Positions 21,865-33,214 of a stretch of DNA of 64,000 bases are shown here, piece by piece. The stretch is from NCBI GenBank assembly GCA_025677835.1, contig JAIXMR010000043.1:119323-183322 (forward strand). Direction: 5' to 3'. The notes under the pieces are model-generated. The model saw only the letters and a program-made list of their open reading frames with translations, made no database searches and was not told the origin of the DNA. This DNA is from Sporodiniella umbellata (taxonomy: Eukaryota > Mucoromycota > Mucoromycetes > Mucorales > Rhizopodaceae). The first letter of the stretch is position 1. Every line of letters starts with the position of its first letter. The position numbers were made by a program, and so were the translations under genes.

Positions 21865-24813
21865 TTATGAAGATTCTGATTTTTTCTCCAGTTCAGGGAA
21901 TAAAGCGTGGATGAATTCATCCAAAAGACCATACATTAAATCCTGATTTAATCGTTTGTTCTGTAATACAGTAAAGAGTCTTCTGGCTCCTTTACGAGCG
22001 TTCTGTCGACCTACCATGTTTCCCAAAAGATCTTTTGGTGCAACAAAAAAAAAAAAAAAAAAGAGAGAGAGGGTATGAATGGGTTTGTATGTTGATTGGT
22101 GTTTACCTGGTAGCCAACGAGACAGATTACGATTGGCTTCTTCTTTGGTCTGTTGTTTTTCTTCAGGCTTTCGAGGTTCTTTGTGAGCCAGTTGACCTTC
22201 TGGCCAGACAGAGTGTGTGAGTTTGGTGATATAATAGACCAGCATTGGATGTGAGGTGAGATAGCCCAGGGTTTCTTTCAGTTTTCTGTGAAAAGAAGGA
22301 GGGTGAGAAAAGGAAAGCGATGGATGTAAGAATTACCTTTCGATGGTGCCTTCAAGGATTTGTTGGATGAGAATGACGATAGCCTGCCTTCGAAGCCAGT
22401 TTGTCTTGTCTTTGAGTTCAAACATATCGATAAACAGATCGCAGAGGGATTCGGTAAGACGCGTGTCTGTTTTGGCTTCAACGGGGGTTTCGGTGGATTT
22501 GCTGTTGACGCTTTGGGCCGAGCTGCCAGCGAGATCAGAGGTAACCTGTTCACTGAGTCGCTGGGTGATCATGTCGAGCAAGGTAGGGCCGACGAGGATA
22601 TCGTCCAGGTTGGCAGCGACGGTTTTGTAGATTTGGCTCATAAAGCCATGCTTTTTCGTGTTCTGGAGGTGTTCGATGGATTTCTGGAGGTTTTTGACCG
22701 AAGGCGTTTCTGCCAGGTTACCCGGCCCGGGCACAAAGATGTTTTGTTGGGAAAGAAAGGCACGGAGTTCTTGACTTTTGCGGATGGCGGGGTCATCGAG
22801 TAGCTGTTTGAGGTACCTTTCGAGGCTAGCTCGCCGTGCCTCCAGAAAGGGTTTCTGTAGTTTAAGCAGTGGCCATTTGGCGGGGAATTCGATGGTTTTG
22901 ACAGCAAAGGTCTCTTTGAGTTTTTGATGCAACGCAAAGAACTCGCTGTATCTTCGCGCAACGATCCAGCCCGAGACAAAATGGCCATCGTAGCCCAACT
23001 GCTGGATCTCGATAACGTACAACGCAAAGTCGCCGTGTGTGTCCTGGCCGAGGGTGGCATGGGTGATATTGACGCGGGATCGACTGCTGAGGGTATTTTC
23101 GGACATTTGCTGTTCGTACTGACCTTTCTGGTACTCGAGCTGGGCCAGCTCCTGTCGAAAGACGCTCTTGCTTTTCTTTAGGATCCTCAGCTCCTCTTCC
23201 CGATGATGATCTCCGGCAGTTTTGATCATCGCATCGACCGTGTCGCCGTGCGCCTTGAGGAGATCGATCTCCTGAGCGATGCCTTCGATCTTGCCTTCCA
23301 ACATGAGGTCGCCTGGGGGCGCGTAATGGACGTTGAGCTCATCCGCAGCGACTTCTTCGCGCGCCTTGACCGGTTCCAAGTTGTCGTGTTCGATCTGGGA
23401 GATGCTGTTAGTCCCGCCGGAAGAGGTCCAGGAAGGCAGCGTGTGGATCTGTTGCACAGGCAAGGCCGTGCTAGACTTTACGTTTTTGGCATGGAACAAA
23501 AGCACGGAGGCAGGCCGTGGCGCAGGCTCTTCCACAATCGATCGGAGCTCTGCCTGGATCGCATCCAGCGTGTTGCTTCGAATCAGCTTGTTGCGCCGAG
23601 GCTCTTCTAAGCGTTCGGCATGGCCTTCCCCAGGGGTGAGTACGACCGGATCCCAGCGTGTGCTATCGAGCATGCCCGAAATAGTGAGGAAAGGCGTTGG
23701 GTTAGAATCGGAGAGGGTACGGTAATGGGCTCGCTTGAAATCACTTTCGGTGCGGTCGTCTCTGTAAAAGGTGCGATCGTCCAGACTGCGTCGTGAAGGA
23801 GAAGATGGAGTATCCTCCTTAGGGGCGGTAGAGGAGATAAACTTAAAGTACAGATCGGAACGTTTGAAATGGGGAAAATGCTCCTTCTCGATCTGCCAAA
23901 AGATGTACTGCTGGATCCGATAGAGTTTCTGCTTCAGGTCACCCACATTGCACTCGCTATAGCGCTCGATCGCATGCGTAAAATCGCTCAGGAGTGAGTC
24001 CGAGAGCTGTACTTTATGGGGAGCCGTGTCTGCAAAGTAGGTTTCGTGCATCATCTTTACGTCTTTGATAAAAGTGGCTGGATCGTCGATCGAGTTCTTG
24101 AGCCCCTCCACCATCAGCCAGAACTGAAGCTTGACCATGTCACGTCGGCGGTCCATGAATTCCATAAAATAGGACAGACCCGAGGTGTTGGTAAGAATCT
24201 CGTGTAAGGTATAGCCCGGCTGGGTATGAGACGGGCTCTTTTTGCTTCGGCTGAAGAGCTGGGTGGTGGATTTTTTCTATAGGGACAGATAAGGCTTTTT
24301 GCAAAAAGGGGGATCGATAGAGGAGGCTTACGAGATTGAACACTTCGCCCGAAAGGGTAGCAATACGCTTATCGATCTTTTTCTTGGCTGTTTCCATATT
24401 GCCGATATAGGCCTTGATAGCATCCACACCGACACCGTCAATGACTTCTTCCGGGTCGCGGTCAACCACCAGTTCGCGTTTCATACCAAGTTCAGTGTCC
24501 ACGTCGTTCCTGAGCCGCTTGAGGTCCAGCAGGTTCTTTTCTTCCCCGACGATTCTCAGGAACTCTTGAAATTTGCGACGGTCCAAGTCTTTTCGTGCCT
24601 TGTTGTCTTTCTCTTGAAAGAAGTCTGCTGAGATACCGCCTTTGCCCAAGAAATTCATCACCTCTTCCTCTTCCTCATCCTCTTCAAAGCCCAAGTCGTG
24701 CGAAGCGTGTCTGTTCAGGACTTCCCTTAGTCGCTGTACCATTTCTCTAACGATAAAAGTAGAACAGATCAAGATACGCGTTTATAAAGGAGATAGTATA
24801 CACACATACACGG

Positions 24814-24849
<36 letters not shown>

Positions 24850-25766
24850 GTTCTATAATCGCTCTTCCCAACTAGATAAAACAAGATCAATACCATCATC
24901 ACAATAATAAAAAGGCTTACAAAAGATTCGATCGTCTGGTTCCAAAAGTCCGGATCAGCGAGCATATCGAGGATAGGCTGTAAAAGCGAGCCTGTGAGGA
25001 TTTCACGAATGACGACGCGAACAGGCGCGCTCTCAATGTCTTTTGCGTCTAGCACGAGAGGCAGGATACGGTCGAGCGAGGCCCTGAGGTAGACTGTTTC
25101 AGTAGGCCGTGTGGAGGCGGCAGAGGTAGTCAGGGCAGGATGAAGCTTTCCAGCTCGAAAATGCGAGGCGAGCAAAAGGTCGAGTTCATCCGACTGAGTG
25201 ACGGAGCGCTCGAGATCCTTGCCGCGCAAAGTGATTTCGGCCGCTCGAAAGTCACTGAGATGGGCGGCGAGGCGGGGTATAAGACGCTGAATCAAAGGCA
25301 TAAGGTCGGTTTGGCCAAGGCGTTGGCTGAGACGGGTCAGGGCGGTGCGGATCACACGGTCGACAGATAGAGAGAACGACACGTCTTTGGCTATCGTCTG
25401 GAACCAGGATTGAATAAAGTCTCGAACTACTAGAGAGAGTAGCCTGTTAAGTGCGCCATCGATCGCTTCATCCTGAGTGATCTCGGTTGATCCAGGGCGA
25501 CTCTCAAGTTCGCGCGCTTGTAAAAGACGAGTGAGAATGGCTGGATGTGTGAATTTGGGTGGGCGGAAAGTGTCTTGCACTCGGCGGGTCGATACAAAAT
25601 AGGTGAGATAAACGTAGAGCACAGCCGTGTTGATAAAAAAGAGGGTGCTGATACTCGCCACTAACACACTCAACCCTTGAAACAAGTAACTTTTGCCTTG
25701 ATCCACATAAGCCACAGTCACTGCAATGCCTGCACTTGTCAGAATAATCAAACCTGTTTTCCCCAT
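21865..25766 (-). CDS. MDM1: Mdm1/SNX-RGS type tethering protein (TM, PXA, RGS, PX, nexin C)
   Basis: Yeast Mdm1 and animal SNX13/14/25 are ER-anchored proteins that tether the ER to vacuole/lysosome, endosomes or lipid droplets through a PX domain. Exons are 25766-24921, 24733-24332, 24276-22337, 22285-22107 and 22031-21865, giving 1177 residues in frame. Two N-terminal spans (about 5-22 and 30-60) precede a PXA domain (about 78-300). An RGS-like domain starts near 437 (GYTLHEILTNTSGLSYFMEF; FWLMVEGLKNS). A PX domain lies at about 818-925 (VARRYSEFFALHQKLK; FPAKWPLLKLQKPFLEARR). The nexin C domain ends the protein (GNMVGRQNARKGARRLF). The exon 1/2 junction is the least certain, since several AGs are possible; the one at 24734 keeps phase. 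Codons here are notably GC-richer than in neighbouring genes. Confidence 0.88.
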
Positions 25767-26706
25767 TTCCCTTTCTCACTCATTCACTCCTCCAAAAAAA
25801 AAAAAAAAAAAAAAAAATAGTAGATAAAATAAGCCAGTGGAAAGAAAAATAAAGTGGAAACAGTAAAGCATGACTTCAGATGCGTGATGCGTCGGTGCCT
25901 GATTTTTTTGATAGTTGATTGGCAGACGATATCGCTACTTGAAAACTGCTTTTTTAGGCACTCTGCAACTTATAACAGAACGGCAGTGCGTGCGCGAGAG
26001 AAGATAGGATGCTTCGATCGATTGGCTAACTTACGTTGGCACTGATAAAAATATCCTGTAGAATAGAGTGGCCGGTTTCGGTAAGTGCTAAAGAGGGGAA
26101 AAGAAAATACTTGTTTTTTTTAATTTATATCCGATTGGGCCACCAAGAGATCCGCGACATGAACAAAGGCTGATTTGATTTTTAAGGAGAGATGTAAACG
26201 ATTGGTAGCCAGAACGGCCCATGGCGGTTGTGTGAGACAGACGCGTTCGAAAGTCAAGACGCGTCTTGATGAGAGTGCGCCCCGTATTTTCTCTTGTGTG
26301 TTTTTAATAAGACTCTTAAGACAACATAAATAATAATGCACAATCTCAATGACATACTATAAGAGCCAGAAAAAGTCTGTTTCGTAACATGTCAGCATAA
26401 AAACAATTTGCATGAATTCTTCTTTTCTTACGTTCCATTCACACATTTAAACATACAAAAAACACATATTAAATAAGCATTTATTACATAAACAACCTGC
26501 TAAAAAGGAGGCAGGGGCCAACAGGGAGTTTACAATGCGTAAAAGGAGAACATGAAAAGATCGGATTTCATGCCGCTCATTAAAAAATCGTATAAAAGAA
26601 GCCAGACAAGAATTTCTTTTTTTTTTCTTTTTTATTATTATTATTATTATTATTATTGTTATTATTATTATTATAATTATTTTTCATCTACAGTTTCTTT
26701 CAAACA
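25767..26706. other. Divergent promoter region of the MDM1-like gene and an unknown gene
   Basis: A 940-bp gap with an A run at 25795-25817 next to the MDM1 start. A (TTA)n tract at 26632-26676 and TATAAAAG at 26591-26598 lie just ahead of the 26707 ATG. I see no further gene; short frames here lack motifs. Confidence 0.6.
26632..26676. repeat. (TTA)n microsatellite in a 5' leader
   Basis: An ATT/TTA triplet tract ends about 30 bp before the ATG at 26707, so it probably lies in the 5' UTR. Confidence 0.9.
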
Positions 26707-27192
26707 ATGCATGCTCACACATTAAAGATCAGATGGAATGTAATCAAGGCCTGGTTTGCCACACTCGAAAAACAGAGAAGAGGCTCAGAAGACAGCGAGG
26801 CGAGTGTGCTGAGCGAGAACAAACGACCTTCGCTGGCTGGCTCAGAAAGTCTATCGACGCTGGTCAACAAATGTAAATTCGGCTTTCGCTATCGCACCTC
26901 CTCTGTCGATCACCTAAAAGATGTGGTTGAGAAATATGCGATGGCGCAGGAAGATTATGCAATGGCCTTACTCGAGTACAAGTACGCGATGGACTCCAAC
27001 GGCTCGCTTTATTATCCAAATGACCGGCTCGCCGCTCAAGAGGCTCTTACTCACTGTCAGGAACGCTGGATCGCTCTCCTGGATCAGTGCAACCCACATC
27101 AGAGAACCCACTTTGATCTCGACCTGGGCAAACAAATAAGACAACTTGAAGCTGATTTGGCCCTTTTGCCTCTCCCGGATAGTCACCTTTGA
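26707..27192 (+). CDS. Hypothetical 161-residue soluble protein
   Basis: A single-exon frame starts at ATG 26707, 109 bp after a TATAAAAG, and ends at TGA 27192. I do not recognise the family. The N-terminal 30 residues are basic with Trp and Phe. A Ser/Glu-rich linker follows. Residues 60-161 look helical and charged (VDHLKDVVEKYAMAQEDYAM, IRQLEADLALL), suggesting a small helical or coiled-coil domain with no membrane span. Codon use is GC-rich like the adjacent MDM1-like gene, which supports real coding. A BAR/GAT-like or adaptor role is possible but not shown. Confidence 0.6.
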   Translation: MHAHTLKIRWNVIKAWFATLEKQRRGSEDSEASVLSENKRPSLAGSESLSTLVNKCKFGFRYRTSSVDHLKDVVEKYAMAQEDYAMALLEYKYAMDSNGSLYYPNDRLAAQEALTHCQERWIALLDQCNPHQRTHFDLDLGKQIRQLEADLALLPLPDSHL

Positions 27193-27200
27193 GCTCTGAT

Positions 27201-27220
27201 TTTATTATTATTACTATTAC

Positions 27221-27254
<34 letters not shown>

Positions 27255-27256
27255 TT
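27201..27256. repeat. (ATT)n/(ACT)n microsatellite
   Basis: A TTA/ACT triplet tract of about 55 bp begins nine bases after the stop codon at 27192. It lies in the 323-bp gap before the next plus-strand ATG; nothing else is evident in that gap. Confidence 0.9.
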
Positions 27257-27515
27257 ATTCCTCTTCTTATTGCATTTCTCAACTGTAATTATTCAATTCA
27301 TTTTTTCTGTTCATATCTCTCAATTAATTAAATCCACCCCTAATGTGTCACCTGACTTTTCCATTTCTCTCCTTGGTGTGCCAGATGATACCGTCAAGTG
27401 TAGCCCTTGTGCTCGCTCGTTTTCACATATGAAAATTATAATTATTAATAACAACCGTCGCCTTGACCTCCTCCCCCTTTTTTTTTTTTTCTTTCTTCTT
27501 TCTTGTAAAGACACA

Positions 27516-27998
27516 ATGTGGAATCCTGTCAATCTATTACTTATCAGCAGCTGCATTCGGGCTGTAAGATCAGAGCCTTTGATCCAGGAACTGACCAAAA
27601 CAGACCAGTTCCTAAGGCTCATGGATTCCCTTCAGCAAGCCGCTCGAATCACCTTTCGTTTCTTTCAAACCTTCTTTTACTGTCTTTATTGTTCCGGTCA
27701 ATGGTTACTCAAGCCTACCTTTCACATCGTTGCTATTCTTACCTATCCTTTACGCTCCTTAGCCTTCATCGCCTTCTATCTAAAAGCAATTTCCCCCATA
27801 CTCTTGTTCTGTCTCGTCGCCGTCTGCTGTGGCCTTTTTATTGGCGGCTGTGCTGGCTTTCTATCAGAGGCTTTTTCCTCCATCATCGTCACTCACTCTC
27901 GCCCCAAAGATCCTTCTTCTCTTCTCATTCGCCGCATTCATCTCTCAAAAACCTCAAAACCTTGTTTAAAAGAAGACACCTCGTCTTTGTTTTCATAG
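27516..27998 (+). CDS. Unrecognised membrane protein of 160 residues
   Basis: The frame starts at ATG 27516 after a pyrimidine tract and ends at TAG 27998, only 40 bp from the COQ2 stop on the other strand. Residues 1-45 are amphipathic. Aromatic, hydrophobic stretches follow (ITFRFFQTFFYCLYCSGQWL, HIVAILTYPLRSLAFIAFYL) and a Gly-rich span (LLFCLVAVCCGLFIGGCAGF), giving two to three membrane segments. The last 45 residues are polar and basic. A longer upstream frame (from 27189) is low-complexity and I excluded it. I do not recognise the family. Confidence 0.6.
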   Translation: MWNPVNLLLISSCIRAVRSEPLIQELTKTDQFLRLMDSLQQAARITFRFFQTFFYCLYCSGQWLLKPTFHIVAILTYPLRSLAFIAFYLKAISPILLFCLVAVCCGLFIGGCAGFLSEAFSSIIVTHSRPKDPSSLLIRRIHLSKTSKPCLKEDTSSLFS

Positions 27999-28038
27999 CA
28001 TTTAATTAATAAACAACTCTTTTTTTTTTTTTTTTTTT

Positions 28039-29138
28039 CTATAAAGCACCACAAAGACTATCCGCAGCTATACCCGACCAAAGAATCGCTCCTGTCCATG
28101 TATTACTCTTGAACTTTTTCCAGCAATCTGCCGGCTGGTTGTAATCTACCGTTTTCAATTGCCAGGCCAGATGAGCTGCAGTAGCCAAAACACCTGCATA
28201 AAAGAATGGGCCTTGATCGTTCATATAACCCGATAGCGCCGAAAGTCCGATAAAGCCTGTGGAAAAGCCTGCTAGCCACTGAGGCGTCTGTTCACCAAAT
28301 CGAAGTGCTGTCGATTTCACGCCTACCTTTATATCGTCTTTTTTGTCCTGATGAGCATAGATCGTATCGTACACCAACGTCCAGCATACGCCTCCCGCAT
28401 ACAATGGCAGCGTCACCGCGAGATCCATCTCTGTCATTGCTGACCATCCCAGAAGCGCTCCCCAGTTGAAGGCCAGCCCCAACACTGTCTGGGGCCAGTA
28501 TGTCACACGCTTCATAAGCGGATAGGTCACCACCAACGAAAGCGAACTGGCTCCCAACAAAATGCTCTTCATATCCAATTGTGTCAGTACAGCCAGTCCA
28601 ACCGAGAGCTGAAGCCCCAGAAAGCCAATAGCCTGACGAGGGCTGATCAGACCTGCCGCAATCGGTCGAATCTTGGTACGCTCCACTTTGTCATCAATGT
28701 CTCGATCCCACAAGTCATTGATCGTACAGCCTGCACCTCGCATCGTTAAAGCGCCTGTGCCAAACAAAGCCATCATCGACGCTGTTTCAACCGGACTTGC
28801 CCCTGTATGGTATCCAGCCATCGTAATACTCCAGGCTATACCCAGATTGAGTCATCGCCATTCAAGATTCTTTTAGACTTACCGCAAGGCCAGAACAAAA
28901 GCCAGGTGCCGATCGGTTTATCTATCCGTGTCAAAAAAGCATAGGGTGCCCAGGAGGCTGGTAACTTATCTAACCAATTTCCATAAAGTACTCTTGCTTC
29001 CTCTTTCTTTCTCACAACCGAATGCCACGATTTCTGTTGAAACACACTCGCTGAACAAAGTCGAGTGGCTGGAATCACCAACCGACTTTGGACCATAGTC
29101 GACCTTAAGGCAGAAGTTAACACTGGCAATGTCAACAT
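28039..29138 (-). CDS. COQ2: 4-hydroxybenzoate polyprenyltransferase Coq2, mitochondrial
   Basis: Coq2 attaches the polyprenyl tail to 4-hydroxybenzoate, the first membrane step of ubiquinone synthesis in the inner mitochondrial membrane. Exons are 29138-28883 and 28835-28039, giving 350 residues. The N-terminal 45 residues are basic and Ser-rich (presequence). [20 protein letters not shown] is the family entry motif. The first aspartate motif is NDLWDRDID (about 125-133) and the second is [13 protein letters not shown] (about 236-248); both bind Mg-diphosphate. Several hydrophobic helices lie between. The exon junction completes the WPCAWS sequence. It is convergent, almost touching, with the upstream membrane-protein gene. 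Confidence 0.95.
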
Positions 29139-29235
29139 TTTTTTTAATAAATAAAAAAAAAAAAAAAAAAAAAAAAAGAGAGAGGGGGGTCTCTCCCCTT
29201 GAAATATCAAATTATCACTATTTTATTTCTATTAC

Positions 29236-31042
29236 TTATTTGCCAAACCAACTTCCTGCTTTCTTCTTGTTCTCTTCTTCTCCCTTTTCATGGATTTCTA
29301 TTTTGCAAATACGGACTTTGTTTGACTTGTCAACCACCACATGAATACGACCGCCTTCAAGCACCTCATCGTTTTCATGAGCCTTGGCCATCAGATTGAC
29401 CACTTTTCTTTCTACTTCATACTTGATACTACGTGCACCATATCGGATATTGTAGCCCTCAGCCAATGTATCCACCACATCGTTATCCCAACTGACTGTG
29501 ATTCCATGGCGCTGTCGAGCCTTTTCTGCCCAACGAGAAAGCTCACGTGAGGTGATCTCTCTCAGCTCATCCATACTAAAGGGCAAAAAGAACAGGACTT
29601 CGTTAATCCGGCCCAGGAATTCGTCCCGTTTAAAATGGGAATACAATACGGGATAGATGGTATGCTCAATAAATTGACGTGATAAGGACACATGGCCCCG
29701 TTTGCGCTCTTCTTCTGTCAATCGTTCCGTACTGGCTACTCCCGTCTGGGCATCTGAAGAAACCGAAGCCTCTAGCCGTAGCAGTTCTGCTTCATCCGCA
29801 ATCTCATGTTGGGCTAAGTTCGAGGTCATAATAAAGATAGCATCTTTACACTCAACTGTTGTACCTTTGCCGTCCGTAATACGACCTTCATCAAACAATT
29901 GGAGCATAATCGTCAATACGTCTGGGTGCGCCTTCTCTACTTCATCTAGCAAAACCACCGCATTTGGACCTAGAAGAACGCTTTAATAAATCTCGTTTTC
30001 CCTTTTCGTAACTTACATTCTTTTAATTTCTCTGTCAATTGACCTCCTTCATCATAACCCTATTGTTTTTCATCAAATCACCTATTTTTTTTGGGGGGAG
30101 GAGGAGGAGAAAAGGCACTCAACTTACCACATAGCCAGGAGGAGAACCAATAAACCGGGATACATCATGTTTATGTTGAAACTCACTCATATCAATGCGG
30201 ATGAACCCTTTATCCAGCTGTTTTCCATGCAAGTTCTGAGCCATGACTATTTCTGGATCAGTTTAAATGTACATAGATATCTATATTTGATTTACCCTTG
30301 GCAAGTTCTGTCTTGCCTACACCAGAAGAGCCACAAAACAAGAAAACCAAAGGATGCTCTTCATCATGCCAGCCATTTTGTTTTCTTCGGACGGCACTGG
30401 CCAGAGCATGTATAGGTCCTAATTGGCCAACGATTCGGCTCTTGAGGGCATCTTCCAGCGGATGTTTCTTTCGATACTCTTTTTCTTTTTGTAGTTGGGC
30501 CTTGCGTGTTTTTTCTTCGTGTTCTGTCTTGTCTTTAGGATAGGATGCTTCTTTCTCTGATAATAGAAATAAGTACATATTTCTGATCTAAAAGACACAT
30601 GTGCCTCCCCAGACGTACTGTAAAGCATTTCTTCAATTTCCAGATTCTGTTCCCCTGTGTATCGTTCAACATAATAAAGATATTCACGAGCACTCAATCC
30701 ATGAGAGTTGCGTGCAAAAGGATCGGCTAGATGGTCCAGTAACATCTCCACAATCTCTGGGTTGCAGATAATCACCGCATAATGAAGTGCTGTATAATCT
30801 CGATAGTCTCGGTAAGGTAAAAGGTCTTCAGAAAAATCCACCTGGCGTGTATTCGCCGCTTGATGGGACTGGGGATAATATTGATCGGTTAAATTGGGAT
30901 CTATTGGAAAAACAAAATGTCAATATACCATCTTTGTTTCAAGAAAATCTACCTGCGCCTTTTTCAAGTAATAATTTGACAATTGCTTGGTTATCTTGAA
31001 TAATAGCTACATGCTATACTTTCCTTTCTTTTAATTTATCAC

Positions 31043-31077
<35 letters not shown>

Positions 31078-31520
31078 AAAGGTGTCCAACCATAGCGATG
31101 GTACACATTAGGATTGAAATTGGGTTGCTCAGCTAATCTGCAATCTGTTTTTAAAACCAAATCCAACGTGCTATTCTTCTTTTTCAATATTTACTTTTTA
31201 AGAGTCTTCAAGTCATTTTGAACAATGGCTCGACAAATAATGTCACCAGTAACTATGTAAAGATGTGTTTATATTTGCTTTTTTTTTTTTTTTCTGAAAG
31301 TTGATCTATTACTTTCATCGTCTTCAAGAGCCCATACTTCTGTCGTGTTCCATAAAGCAGCTGTAACTGCGATACCTGTAGCCTTCCAAAAAATAGAAGA
31401 ATGTTGCTGAACACTGGGTATCACGCAGCTAGGTATTATAGTTTTGGTCGTCATGTATCGAAACGCCGGATTCTTTTTGACACATCGCGTTAATCTTCTT
31501 AACCCTACAGCTCTAAACAT
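29236..31520 (-). CDS. CLPB: Ankyrin-repeat AAA+ disaggregase, mitochondrial CLPB/SKD3 type
   Basis: SKD3/CLPB is a mitochondrial intermembrane-space disaggregase with ankyrin repeats and one ClpB-type AAA+ domain. Exons are 31520-31313, 31252-31195, 31170-31077, 31013-30953, 30900-30619, 30556-30296, 30246-30128, 30059-30017 and 29969-29236, giving 619 residues. A basic presequence and a short hydrophobic stretch ([13 protein letters not shown]) start the protein. Ankyrin repeats follow ([44 protein letters not shown]). A charged linker precedes Walker A GSSGVGKT (about 310-317), pore-region SPPGYV, Walker [20 protein letters not shown] (sensor 1) and [11 protein letters not shown] (sensor 2), then a ClpB D2-small domain. 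It is not Hsp78/Hsp104, which have two AAA modules and no ankyrin repeats. Confidence 0.92.
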
Positions 31521-31708
31521 GTTGTATAAAGAAAAGAAAAAAATTGATTCCTTTTTTTCTTTTTTCTAAAAAAAAAAATAAAATAAAAATAAAGCCTCTC
31601 TCCTCTCCTTTATTTTGATTGAATAATAATAAATAAGTAATAGTATGAATTATGTGTGCGGATGTATATGTATGTATGTATGCATTTGTGTGTGCAATTT
31701 TGCTTTTT

Positions 31709-33214
31709 TCAAAGATTAAGCCAAGGATGACTGAGCGCTTGAGAGGAAGTAATTCGTTTGTTTGGATCCCAAGCAAGACACCGTAGTAAAAAATCCATAA
31801 AAAGCACGTCGGGCTTCTTGTTTCCAAACAAGACATGTTCTAGACTTTTGTGTTTCTTTTGATTCAAGGGACGTCCCTGACTATCAAAGAATCTGTGGCT
31901 ATATTTGCTATAGACTGAAATCACCGGAGGTGGAGGTCCTAGGATCTGAACCAAACGAGCCATTTGATCCATATTGTCTTTACCTGGAAAAAGCGGACGC
32001 CCTATCAACAGTTCTGCAATAACGCATCCCGTACTCCATATATCGATTGGGAGTCCATAAGGTGAGCCTACAATAACTTCAGGTGCGCGGTAGAATCGGC
32101 TCTGGATATAGGTGAACACTAAAACGGCTATCAACTCTCTCTCTCTCTCTCTCTCATTGTTTTTTGTTGTTTTTTACCTGTCTTTTGATCAAAACAGGCT
32201 GTGCCAAAATCTATCAATCGAATCTTGCTTTTTTCAGAATGAACCAAGAGAATGTTCTCTGGTTTGAGATCACAGTGGATCACACCGTGTTTTGCCAAAA
32301 AATGGACCGATTTTACTAATTGGTACGAAATTTGCTTCACAACACCCATAGGAAACCCTTGAAAATGATTCCTTTTCAACGTCTGGAAAAGATCTGGCCC
32401 AAAACATTCAAAAACAATACAGGTATGGTTGCGAAACACAAAATGGTCAACTAGCTGTACAATACCATAGAGACGGAAAAGGTCCTATGGCATATTAGCA
32501 TAAAGTCGAGAAAGCAAACAAGAAAAAGTCTACTTTTTGCATCAAGGTTTCCAAAACTTCAATCTCTGCAGTACCGCTGCATTCCTTTTTGAGGATCTTG
32601 ATAGCCACCAACTGTCCGGTTTTGGTATCTTTGCATTTCACTACTTGTCCAAAAGAACCTTGGCCTAAGCGATAAAGGATTTCATAGCGATAGGCAAGAT
32701 GATCTTGTGCCACCAATCGATAGTTTCCTTCTTTGTCATTGAACAAGTCTAATTTTCGCGCATACGACCCAACACAATAAACAGTGGGATAAGTTAAAAT
32801 CTCTTTTTGTTCATACAGTGAAAGGTAAGGCATATATCGATTCAAAGCCCCTATAAGCTTTTCCATCAACCAGTACTCTTTTTTTTTTTTTTTTGGTATG
32901 CGTATAAACAAATGTTACTTTGTGCACTAAGACTTTGCAAGTCGCCTCTTTCTCTTCTAAACGGCTTATACTTTGACTCTTCCCAATCTCTAGTAGGTTC
33001 AAATTTGCTCTGCGTTTCTTCCTTCAAAGAAGAAAAAGTAAGCGACAGTTAACACATGTGCCGCTAATTTTTTATTTACTGGGAGTGTACATTGTTGAAC
33101 AATAGGTGGAATGGCCCACGAGTCTTTGTATCTTTTCTCTTCAATTGCGTCAAAATCACAACAGCTGTCTATTGAGGCTGGCAATTTATTACGAATGCAT
33201 TGTCGCTCTCGCAT
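31709..33214 (-). CDS. DYRK-family protein kinase (Pom1/DYRK2-like)
   Basis: DYRKs autophosphorylate a tyrosine in the activation loop and then phosphorylate Ser/Thr; fungal members control growth, polarity or stress responses. Exons are 33214-33080, 33021-32919, 32850-32534, 32484-32178 and 32118-31709, giving 423 residues. The DYRK-homology box just before the kinase is present (YMPYLSLYEQKEILTYPTVYCVG; DHLAYRYEI). Kinase motifs are LGQGSFGQVVKC, VAIKILKKE, HCDLKPEN, DFGTAC, the YxY activation loop FTYIQSRFYRAPE and SHPWLNL at the end. The frame stays open 5' of ATG 33214 to a good acceptor at 33263-33264, so an upstream exon with another start may exist. The intron at 32119-32177 carries a (GA)n tract. 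Confidence 0.9.

Noticed and set aside
22343..25370. Several long plus-strand frames opposite the MDM1-like gene
   Set aside because: They are antisense shadows of a GC-richer coding region; the minus strand carries PXA, RGS, PX and nexin C motifs.
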